From a bacterium (lineage in GTDB: Bacteria; BMS3Abin14): a stretch of DNA of 8,234 nucleotides. The translations under genes and the position numbers were made by a program. Shown here one piece after another: positions 1 to 6,240 of this stretch. Under the pieces are notes generated by a model that was given only the letters and a program-made list of their open reading frames with translations, was not told the origin of the DNA and ran no database searches. Position 1 is the stretch's first letter. Each line of letters begins with the position of its first letter. Location: NCBI GenBank assembly GCA_020352595.1, contig CP070682.1, positions 1,585,410 to 1,593,643 on the forward strand. Direction: 5' to 3'.

Positions 1-1053
1 CTTCTCCACGGGATACTCCCTCATGTATCCGTAACCCCCCAGCACCTGGACCGCATTGGTGGTTACCTCCATGGCCATGTCGGAAGCGAAGAGTTTGGTC
101 ATGGCCGAGACCTTGGAGACATCCTTGGCCCCGCTGTCGATGAATCTGGCCACCGCGTAGGTCAGGGCTCTGGCGGCCTCGGTCCTGGTGGCCATATCCG
201 CCAGGATGTGCTGGACAGCCTGGAACCCGATGATGGGCTGCCCGAACTGGTGTCTCTCCCGTGCGTAGTTGACGGCCACATCCAGGGCTCCGCTGGCAAC
301 ACCCACGCCCTGGGCGGCGATGCCGGGCCTGGACATGTCGAGGGTCTTCATGGCCACCATGAAACCCATGCCCTCTTTGGCGATGAGGTTCTCCGCCGGG
401 ATCCTGCAGTCCTCGAAGACGAGCTCCCTCGTGGTGGATGCCCGGATGCCCATCTTCTTCTCCTTCTTGCCGAAGGAGAAGCCCTCGGTGCCCTTCTCGA
501 CGATGAAAGCCGAAGCGCCCCTCGCGCCACGGCTCTTGTCGGTGATGGCTATGACGGAGTAGACTTCGGCCTCGCCGCCGTTGGTGATCCACTGTTTGGT
601 CCCGTTGAGGATGTAGGAGTCGCCGTCCCTGACGGCGGTTGTCCTGACGCCTCCGGCGTCGCTGCCCGCGTTGGCCTCCGTGAGGCCGAAGGCGGCCAGC
701 TTCTCCCCCGAGGCTATGGCAGGCAGGTACCTCGACTTTTGCTCCTCGCTCCCGTAAAGGAGGATGGGGTATGCTCCCAGGCCTGTCGCCGCGTAGCTGA
801 CTGAAACGCCCAGGCAAGCCCTGGAAAGCTCTTCCACGGCGATGGTCGTCTCGAGGACACCGAGCCCCAGGCCTCCGTACTCTTCGGGTATATTGATGCC
901 GAAGAGATCCGACTGTGCGCAGACCTTCATGATCTCCCAGGGGAACTCCTCCTTCTCGTCCAGTTCCTCCCGGACGGGCACCACCTTCTCCTGGGCGATC
1001 TGCCTGGCTATCTCCTGGATCGCCTGCTGTTCCTCTGTAAAAAAGTAATCCAT
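1..1053 (-). CDS. Acyl-CoA dehydrogenase, C-terminus cut by window edge
   Basis: This is an FAD-dependent acyl-CoA dehydrogenase, which oxidises the alpha-beta bond of an acyl-CoA and passes electrons to electron-transfer flavoprotein in the cytoplasm. The visible 351 residues cover most of the family's usual ~380. Seen are the N-terminal helical domain (about 1-115), the flavin/substrate segment AFGLTEANAGSDAGG (121-135), WITNGG (155-160), RERHQFGQPI (265-274) and QVLGGYGYMREYPVE (336-350). In most short-chain and branched family members the catalytic glutamate lies in a YEGT motif just after this point, so it is outside the window. The alternative isovaleryl-CoA-dehydrogenase position (LDMSRP, 238-243) lacks a glutamate, which fits the C-terminal location. 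The start is ATG at 1053, with GGAGGG just upstream. It lies 96 bp downstream of fabH on the same strand, with no terminator seen between them. Substrate specificity cannot be told from the sequence. Confidence 0.95.
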   Translation of the reverse strand, partial: MDYFFTEEQQAIQEIARQIAQEKVVPVREELDEKEEFPWEIMKVCAQSDLFGINIPEEYGGLGLGVLETTIAVEELSRACLGVSVSYAATGLGAYPILLYGSEEQKSRYLPAIASGEKLAAFGLTEANAGSDAGGVRTTAVRDGDSYILNGTKQWITNGGEAEVYSVIAITDKSRGARGASAFIVEKGTEGFSFGKKEKKMGIRASTTRELVFEDCRIPAENLIAKEGMGFMVAMKTLDMSRPGIAAQGVGVASGALDVAVNYARERHQFGQPIIGFQAVQHILADMATRTEAARALTYAVARFIDSGAKDVSKVSAMTKLFASDMAMEVTTNAVQVLGGYGYMREYPVEK

Positions 1054-1149
1054 CAGGTCCCTCCATGCCTCCGCTGCCCACCATTCCCTGCGGTTCCGGG
1101 TACTTTCCGGAGGGCCAGGGGCAAAGCGGCGATTTTCAAGACTGTTCGG

Positions 1150-2151
1150 CTACCAGCGAACCAGCGCTGCTCCCCACGTCAGACCCCCGCCGAAGGCCTC
1201 GAGGAGAACGCGGTCCCCCCTTTTGATCCTGCCTCCTCGAACGGCCTCGTCCAGGGCCAGCGGCACCGATGCCGCAGATGTGTTCCCGTGACGGTCCACG
1301 GTAACGATCACCTTTTCCATGGGCATCCTGAGCTTCCTGGCAGTTGCCTGGATGATCCTGAGGTTGGCCTGGTGGGGTACGAGGAAATCGATCTCGTCCT
1401 CCCTCAGGCCGTTGGCCTGCAGGACCTCGTCCACCACCTCGCTCAGCTTTGTCACGGCGATCTTGAACACCTCGTTGCCCCGCATCTTCACGGTGTTGAG
1501 CTTCTTTTCCACAACCTCATGCGTGGGGGGCATCCTGGAAGCTCCACCGGGGGCCATAAGCATGTCGGCGAGCCGTCCGTCGCTGTGCAGATGGGTGGAG
1601 AGGATCCCCTGCCCGGGGTCATCCGAGGGTTTCATGACGGCTGCTCCGGCGCCGTCACCGAACAGAACGCATGTGTTCCTGTCCTCCCAGTCGATGAACC
1701 TGGTGAGGACCTCCGCGCCGATGACCAGGACGGTCCTGAACGACCCACTCCTGATGAACAGATCTCCCACCGTGAGGGCGTAGATGAAACCGGTGCATGC
1801 CGCTTCGAGGTCGAAAGCGGCCGCCCGCGTGGCTCCCAGGTTCCTCTGGACGAGACCCGCTGTCGAAGGGAAGAAGTGATCGGGCGTCAGTGTGGCCACG
1901 ATGATGAGGTCCAGATCCTCCGGCCCGATCGCCGCCATTTCGAGGGCATTCCTGCCCGCCTCGGTGGCCAGGTCGGAGGTTGCCTGTTCGGCAGCGGCCA
2001 CCCTCCTCTCCCTGATGCCGGACCTCGAGACGATCCACTCATCGGTGGTGTCCACCATCTTTTCGAGATCGAAGTTGGTGAGTATCTTGTCGGGCAGATA
2101 GGACCCGGTCCCGGCAATGCGCGTTCTCACATCCATGATGCCGGTCTTCAA
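1150..2151 (-). CDS. fabH: 3-oxoacyl-[acyl-carrier-protein] synthase III (KAS III)
   Basis: KAS III condenses an acyl-CoA (typically acetyl-CoA) with malonyl-ACP to start type II fatty-acid synthesis in the cytoplasm. The thiolase-fold Cys-His-Asn triad is intact: Cys119 in EAACTGF, His260 in PHQANLRII and Asn290 in HGNTSAAS. The N-terminal IAGTGSYLP and C-terminal GGGLTWGAAL signatures are also present. Length is 333 residues, close to the ~317-330 usual for FabH. The start is uncertain. A TTG at 2151 overlaps the plsX stop as TTGA, with AAGG only 3 nt upstream, while an ATG at 2136 would give 328 residues beginning MDVRTRIAGTG, which matches the family's usual N-terminus at least as well. 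The overlap or near-overlap with plsX implies translational coupling in the rpmF-plsX-fabH operon. Confidence 0.96.
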   Translation of the reverse strand: MKTGIMDVRTRIAGTGSYLPDKILTNFDLEKMVDTTDEWIVSRSGIRERRVAAAEQATSDLATEAGRNALEMAAIGPEDLDLIIVATLTPDHFFPSTAGLVQRNLGATRAAAFDLEAACTGFIYALTVGDLFIRSGSFRTVLVIGAEVLTRFIDWEDRNTCVLFGDGAGAAVMKPSDDPGQGILSTHLHSDGRLADMLMAPGGASRMPPTHEVVEKKLNTVKMRGNEVFKIAVTKLSEVVDEVLQANGLREDEIDFLVPHQANLRIIQATARKLRMPMEKVIVTVDRHGNTSAASVPLALDEAVRGGRIKRGDRVLLEAFGGGLTWGAALVRW

Positions 2152-3248
2152 TCGCCTTTTTCCGAAGCCGTGGACTCTTTGGTGTCCATCTCGAACTTCT
2201 TCTCTTTGATGTGTTCGAAGACCTGATGGACCTTGTCACCGAAACTCTGCTTCAGCTCGGCGCTGGACTCCACCTCTTCCTTCACCCTCTGGGCGATGCG
2301 GATCCGTGCGTACTCATCGGAAATGCGGATGGCGTTCATGATGGCCACCGGATTGCTGCGGCCGTGGGCGATGACCCCGATGCCGTCGATGCCCAGCAGA
2401 AGGGCCCCGCCGTACTCCGCGTAATCGAAACGCTGCTTGAACCGCTTCAAGGCGGGCCTCATGAACAGATACCCGAAGCGGCCGAAGATGGAGGACCTGA
2501 TCTCATCCTTCAGACGGGTACCCAGTGCCTGCACGACTCCTTCGGCGGTTTTCAGCGCCACGTTCCCCACAAAGCCGTCACAGACAACGACGTCCACATT
2601 GTCGGCGAAGATGTCCCTCCCCTCTATGTTGCCCTGGAAGTTCAGGTCGCTTTTCCTGAGGAGTTTGTAGGTGGCCCTGACGAGGTCGTTGCCCTTGCCG
2701 GCTTCCTCTCCGATGCTGAGCAATCCGATGCGCGGACTCTGGATCCCCAGTGTGTATTTGGCCAGGGCGTGTCCCATGAAGGCAAACTGGACCAGATTAT
2801 GGGGCCTGCAGTCGACGTTGGCCCCGGCGTCCAGCATGACCACCCTGCCGTTGGTGGTCGGCAGGATGGAACCGATGCAGGGCCTGTCCACGTGGGGTAG
2901 CGTGCCGAGGACGTGAAGACCCGCCAGCATCGCCGCTCCGCTGTTGCCTGCGGACATGGCCGCGTCGGCTTCCCCGGATTTGACCAGGTCGAAGGTTTTC
3001 CTGATGGAGGTGTCCTGCTTGACGTTGAGGGCCTTGCGGGGGGACTCGTCCATGCGCACGACCTCTGAGGTGTGCTTGATGGACACTCTGTCTGCCGCAT
3101 GGGAATGGCGGGCGAGCAGGGGCTCGAGCACCTCCCGGTCACCGACCAGTATGATGGTGCAGTCTATCTTCCTGAGGGCCAGAACAGCCCCCTCAACAAC
3201 CGCGTGAGGGGCGTAGTCCCCGCCCATGGCGTCCACGGCGATCTTCAC
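2148..3248 (-). CDS. plsX: Phosphate acyltransferase PlsX
   Basis: PlsX converts acyl-ACP and phosphate to acyl-phosphate, the acyl donor used by PlsY in the first step of phosphatidic acid synthesis. It is a peripheral membrane enzyme in other bacteria. Seen are the N-terminal VDAMGGDYAP (5-14), the AGNSGAAM segment (100-107), MLDAGANVDCRPHNL, VVCDGFVGNV and the C-terminal LLGIDGIGVIAHGRSN motif. At 366 residues it is slightly longer than the common 330-350, because of a charged, Lys/Glu-rich C-terminal tail of about 35 residues. The start codon is GTG at 3248, which places the DAMGGD motif at the expected position; only a modest purine-rich stretch (GGGAAAG) serves as ribosome-binding site. 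It begins 20 bp after rpmF and runs directly into fabH. Confidence 0.97.
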   Translation of the reverse strand: MKIAVDAMGGDYAPHAVVEGAVLALRKIDCTIILVGDREVLEPLLARHSHAADRVSIKHTSEVVRMDESPRKALNVKQDTSIRKTFDLVKSGEADAAMSAGNSGAAMLAGLHVLGTLPHVDRPCIGSILPTTNGRVVMLDAGANVDCRPHNLVQFAFMGHALAKYTLGIQSPRIGLLSIGEEAGKGNDLVRATYKLLRKSDLNFQGNIEGRDIFADNVDVVVCDGFVGNVALKTAEGVVQALGTRLKDEIRSSIFGRFGYLFMRPALKRFKQRFDYAEYGGALLLGIDGIGVIAHGRSNPVAIMNAIRISDEYARIRIAQRVKEEVESSAELKQSFGDKVHQVFEHIKEKKFEMDTKESTASEKGD

Positions 3249-3268
3249 GGCGGCTTTCCCGGAAAGGG

Positions 3269-3451
3269 TCAGACTTCCTGGATCTCGAGAACTTTCCGTC
3301 CCCGGTAGTGGCCGCAGTGGCTGCAGACCCTGTGGGGGACCTTGGGCTCACCGCATTTGGGACACTTGCTGTTGGCGGGGGAGCGAAGGGCGTCATGGGC
3401 CCTTCGGCGCCTCGTGCGCGCTTTGGTCTTCTTCTGTTTCGGTAAGGGCAT
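3269..3451 (-). CDS. rpmF: 50S ribosomal protein L32
   Basis: Small basic protein of the large ribosomal subunit. The 60 residues show the L32 layout: the N-terminal MPLPKQKKTKARTRRRRAHDA and a four-cysteine zinc ribbon with Cys30-x2-Cys33 and Cys43-x2-Cys46. All four zinc ligands are present, so this is the C+ (zinc-binding) form. The ATG at 3451 is preceded by a good TAGGAG ribosome-binding site with a 6-nt spacer. It lies between yceD and plsX in the conserved yceD-rpmF-plsX-fabH order, 44 bp after yceD and 20 bp before plsX. Confidence 0.98.
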   Translation of the reverse strand: MPLPKQKKTKARTRRRRAHDALRSPANSKCPKCGEPKVPHRVCSHCGHYRGRKVLEIQEV

Positions 3452-3495
3452 GGCTCACTCCTAGGCGGGACTGTTCTGCGGTCAGCGGAACCGTT

Positions 3496-4029
3496 TCAAT
3501 CCCTCTTCTTTTTCAGGCGGTCTCTCAGTTCGCTGAGCGCCTCCCACCTGCTGTCTTCCATGGGGGGCTCGCACTGGCAGGGACCCAGAGCGCGGTCGGC
3601 ACCGCATCGGGAACATATCCCGCTGCAGTCTTCCCTGCAAAGCGGCTTCATGGGGAGGGCCAGGGCGATCTGTTCCGCAACCAGATGGCCTAGGTCCAGC
3701 ACGTCACCCCGGAAAAATTCCACATCCAGGTCGTCGGCGCCCAGTTCAATATCGTGTCCGAACCGCTCCATCTCCATGGCGGGTCGCATCTCGATGTTCA
3801 CTTCTTCACTGATGGGAGCATCAAAATCAGCGAGGCATCGGGCGCACTTCAACGCCACCAGCGCCTGGACATTTCCTCGGACCAGGATCTGAGGCCCCAT
3901 CTTTTTTATGTGAAAGGAACCGGTGACCGGTCCCTTCAATCCCAACTCCCGGAAAGCCGGATCATCGGGATCCAGACGGACTTCGATCTCGATCCCCTCC
4001 GGGAGGATGTCCTCGATGCGCAACTGCAT
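3496..4029 (-). CDS. yceD: DUF177 / YceD family protein
   Basis: Member of the DUF177 family, found immediately upstream of rpmF in many bacteria and linked in plants and E. coli to 23S rRNA accumulation. The molecular role is not settled. The 177 residues contain the family's CARC motif (Cys62, Cys65) and a C-terminal cysteine cluster (Cys131, Cys135, Cys139, Cys142, Cys151, Cys153) in the arrangement LCREDCSGICSRCG then CQC, which suggests metal binding. The tail is highly charged (DRLKKKRD). The ATG at 4029 has GGAGGG 5 nt upstream and lies about 20 nt after the predicted transcription start of the promoter at 4056-4084, making it the first gene of the operon. Identification rests on cysteine pattern, size and position before rpmF. 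Confidence 0.92.
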   Translation of the reverse strand: MQLRIEDILPEGIEIEVRLDPDDPAFRELGLKGPVTGSFHIKKMGPQILVRGNVQALVALKCARCLADFDAPISEEVNIEMRPAMEMERFGHDIELGADDLDVEFFRGDVLDLGHLVAEQIALALPMKPLCREDCSGICSRCGADRALGPCQCEPPMEDSRWEALSELRDRLKKKRD

Positions 4030-4055
4030 CCTGACCCTCCGAAGCCGAGGAGGAA

Positions 4056-4084
4056 TACATACCGGATGAGTAGTTTTTTGTCAA
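4056..4084 (-). promoter_or_regulatory. Sigma70-type promoter of the yceD-rpmF-plsX-fabH operon
   Basis: Read leftward, a perfect -35 box TTGACA (4079-4084) is followed by a 17-nt spacer and a weaker -10 box TATGTA (4056-4061). The predicted transcript would start near 4049, leaving a leader of about 20 nt that contains the yceD ribosome-binding site. The -35 match and ideal spacing are strong. The -10 hexamer matches the consensus at only its first three bases, so the exact -10 is uncertain. Confidence 0.6.
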
Positions 4085-4169
4085 TGAAGGAGCCCGGCCT
4101 TGTGAATAACCGCAGGGTGGATCCCTCCCGCAACCCCTGTCCCCGGACCGATCCTCCGGAGAAACGGTG

Positions 4170-5150
4170 TCAGACGTGGTTCCTCATGGAGATCTCCAGA
4201 GGGTGGGGGTGCAGGTAGACCTGTTCACTGAGGTATGGCTGACGGTACTTGCGCACGTAGTGCTTTATCAGGGTCAGGGGGACGACCAGGGGAACACTTT
4301 CCCTCCGATAGTAGCCGATGACCTCCAGAAGTTCCTGCTTTTCGTCGGCGCTCAGCACCTTTTTGAAATAACCCATGGCGTGCATGAGCACATCGGTGTT
4401 CTTCTTCCGGGTAGCCCTCATCCTCATGGCCTCCAGGAACAGGGCTTCGTATTTCGAATAAAGTTCCTCGGCGGGGAATTCCTTTCCCCTTGCCACCAGT
4501 CTGCCCATCTCCGTGTAGTGTTTCCTGCTGTGGGAAAGGAGCAGAAGTTTGTGGGTGGTGTGGAAGGAGACAAGGGAACCCACCGTCCTTTTCCCCCCGA
4601 TCAGGTCACGCCATCTGCCGTATGCGAAGATGGCCTCGATGAAGTTCTCCCGCAGGGACGGATCGTTGAGCCTGCCCTCGTCTTCCACGGGCACCAGGGG
4701 GAAGTGCTCCATGAAGATGCGGGCGAAGATCCCTACTCCACTCTTGACAGGCTGCCCCTTCTCATTGAAGACCTTGATCCTCTCCATGCCGCTGCTCGGG
4801 GAGCCACTTTTGAAGACGAATCCGGAAAGGTTCTCCGACTCGAGCTGGCGGACACGTTTGCGCGCCCAGCGGACCATGCGGTCGGTCTGGTCGATCCCCG
4901 TGCGCGTCGTCACCAGCCGCGGGTGGTCCGGATCCCCCGCCAGGTGCATGGACTCACGGGGGACGGGCAGACCACACTCCACTTCAGGGCAAACCGGAAC
5001 GTAGTCGACGTACTGTCCCAGGGTGTCGCGCAGGAACCGATCCAGCTTGTGTCCCCCGTCGTATCGTACGTTCTCCCCGAGGAGGCAGGTGCTGATCCCG
5101 ATGCGGATCCGGCTCTCGTCCCTCCTGTCGGCGTCCCGTACCCCCGGCAT
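4170..5150 (-). CDS. DUF523-DUF1722 fusion protein (TudS-like plus YbgA-like)
   Basis: Two-domain protein of 326 residues. The N-terminal DUF523 domain (about 14-165) shows GISTCLLGENVRYDGGHK with Cys22, VCPEVECGLPVPRE with Cys54 and Cys59, and FKSGSPSSGMERIKV (113-127). DUF523 includes TudS, a 2-thiouracil desulfurase that holds an oxygen-sensitive [4Fe-4S] cluster through three cysteines. Here the third usual position, SPSC, is SPSS (Ser120), while an extra Cys59 is present, so cluster binding is uncertain. The C-terminal DUF1722 domain (about 185-315; GRWRDLIGGKRTVGSLVSFHTTHKLLLLSHS onward) corresponds to E. coli YbgA, of unknown function. The ATG at 5150 is set by an excellent Shine-Dalgarno sequence, AGGAGGTGA at 5155-5163. 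The gene is transcribed alone, divergently from the selenoprotein gene. No function is assigned beyond a possible link to thiolated nucleobases. Confidence 0.9.
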   Translation of the reverse strand: MPGVRDADRRDESRIRIGISTCLLGENVRYDGGHKLDRFLRDTLGQYVDYVPVCPEVECGLPVPRESMHLAGDPDHPRLVTTRTGIDQTDRMVRWARKRVRQLESENLSGFVFKSGSPSSGMERIKVFNEKGQPVKSGVGIFARIFMEHFPLVPVEDEGRLNDPSLRENFIEAIFAYGRWRDLIGGKRTVGSLVSFHTTHKLLLLSHSRKHYTEMGRLVARGKEFPAEELYSKYEALFLEAMRMRATRKKNTDVLMHAMGYFKKVLSADEKQELLEVIGYYRRESVPLVVPLTLIKHYVRKYRQPYLSEQVYLHPHPLEISMRNHV

Positions 5151-5259
5151 GGCTTCACCTCCTGTCCATGGTCATTTCTACCAGACCTGGCCGGGAAATG
5201 GAACGTTGCCGGGGGGGCGGTTCCCCGATGCAAGGGCGCCGACACACCTCTGTCACCTG

Positions 5260-5286
5260 TTGCACGCCCATGGGATATCCTGTAAT
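5260..5286 (+). promoter_or_regulatory. Candidate promoter for the selenoprotein gene
   Basis: A -10-like hexamer TGTAAT (5281-5286, five of six matches) sits only 9 nt before the ATG at 5296. A poor -35-like TTGCAC (5260-5265) lies 15 nt further upstream. If used, transcription would begin around 5292-5293 and the mRNA would be almost leaderless, which would agree with the lack of a Shine-Dalgarno sequence before 5296. The -35 match and spacing are weak, so this is tentative. Confidence 0.25.
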
Positions 5287-5295
5287 CTTGCCCTC

Positions 5296-6165
5296 ATGTC
5301 AGAACACCGACGCTCCATCACCTTGTTGTTATGGTCCGCCGTCGCGCTCTTGCCTGCGCTGTCCCTCTTCCAGCCTTCCACAGCGGCCGCCGACAGCTTC
5401 GAGATCCTGGAAAGGCGGGAGATGCCCATCCAGGGCGAGACCGTGGATCTCGATGTTTCCGCCGACGGGAGGTGGACCTTCGTGCTCAACAGCCGCGGAG
5501 AGGTGGCCGTCTACGATACCGCGGGGGCCCTCGTCCAGATCATCGAGGTCGGAAAGGGTTTCGACAGCATCCAGTTCAGCGCCGCGGGCAACAGGCTCTT
5601 GCTGGGCAGTTCCGGGAGACAGGAAGTCAGGGTCATCTCCCTCGGCATGCGCTATGACATCGACATCACCCAGTCTCCCTTCCGCGGCTCCCGGGACGCC
5701 CCGGTCACCATTGCCGTCTACAACGACTTCCAGTGACCCTACTGCGCGGGGCTCGTCCCCCTACTCGGGCAGGTGCTCGAGAAGCACAAAGGCAAGGTCA
5801 AGGTGGTCTTCAAGAACTTCCCCATCCGGAACCACCGTTTCGCCCGTCCTGCGGCGGAGGCCGCCCTCGCGGCTGACATCCAGGGCAAATTCTGGCCGTT
5901 CCACGATAGACTCTTTGAAAATTACAACAGGATCGACGAGGATCTCATCCTCGGCATCGCCCGGGACCTGGAGCTCGACATGGACAGGTTCGGGAAGGAC
6001 CGGCGGGGACCCCGCGTGGCGGCCATCATCAACCGTGATATGGCGGAGGCCGGCCGCGTCGGCGTGCGGGGGACACCCACCATTTTCGTCAACGGGAAAC
6101 CGTTGACACAAAGATCTCTGGAATCCTTCTCGGCTGCCATCGAGAGGGAACTTGACCCACGCTGA
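5296..6165 (+). CDS. Exported DsbA-like thioredoxin-fold selenoprotein (UPYC active site)
   Basis: Read through the TGA at 5734-5736 this is one 289-residue periplasmic thiol-disulfide oxidoreductase. Residues 1-32 form a signal peptide: basic start MSEHRRS, a Leu-rich core, and a likely cleavage after TAAA. Residues 33-118 hold about one and a half beta-propeller-like repeats (VDLDVSADGRWTFVL; GEVAVYDTAGALVQIIEV; IQFSAAGNRLLLG). The DsbA-type thioredoxin domain follows (about 128-289), with APVTIAVYNDFQ-U147-P-Y-C150, the inserted helical region, and cis-Pro261 in GTPTIFVNGKP. The TGA falls exactly at the first, nucleophilic cysteine of CPYC, both flanks are in the same frame, and the protein is otherwise intact, so selenocysteine is the best reading. 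A hairpin follows (5737-5773). The ATG at 5296 is chosen because it begins a proper signal peptide; no clear ribosome-binding site precedes it. A DsbC-like gene follows 75 bp downstream. Less likely alternatives are a TGC/TGT-to-TGA nonsense mutation or sequencing error. Confidence 0.88.
5737..5773 (+). promoter_or_regulatory. Candidate bacterial SECIS hairpin
   Basis: Directly 3' of the in-frame TGA lies an inverted repeat. The apical stem is GGGG (5748-5751) with CCCC (5757-5760), around loop CUCGU, which contains the GU dinucleotide typical of SelB-recognised loops. A lower stem can form between CUGC (5742-5745) and GCAG (5769-5772), across an asymmetric internal loop. The apical loop begins 15 nt after the TGA, near the short end of the spacing seen in bacterial SECIS elements. 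The element is within the coding sequence, as expected for bacteria. Folding was done by eye, and the lower stem is less certain than the apical one. Confidence 0.55.
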
Positions 6166-6240
6166 AACACACCGCAGGAACCCCGATACCGGAAGACGTT
6201 CGCCTGCCATTCCAACGGCATAACCGAAAGGAAGACATCC

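Noticed and set aside
1288..2226. Plus-strand open frame of 312 codons opposite fabH
   Set aside because: Shadow of fabH; the minus-strand product has the full Cys-His-Asn triad and the plus-strand product has no family features.
4108..4165. Terminator for the DUF523-DUF1722 gene from the short inverted repeats (CCGGA/TCCGG and a GGATCC-centred repeat)
   Set aside because: Stems are short or lack loops, and no T-run follows in the leftward direction.
5209..5220. Run of seven G residues as a possible G-quadruplex or phase-variable tract
   Set aside because: A single G-run in an intergenic region lacks the other G-tracts needed for a quadruplex, and it is too short to argue for phase variation from one sequence.
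4167..5285. Long plus-strand open frame of 372 codons
   Set aside because: It is antisense to the DUF523-DUF1722 gene, which has family motifs and an excellent ribosome-binding site. The plus-strand product has no recognisable domain.
5773..6165. A separate short thioredoxin-like gene starting at ATG 5773, with 5296-5736 as a second gene or pseudogene
   Set aside because: The ATG at 5773 lies inside the thioredoxin fold, lacks a ribosome-binding site and omits the active site. The frame is continuous across the TGA at the Cys position, so one selenoprotein explains the data better.
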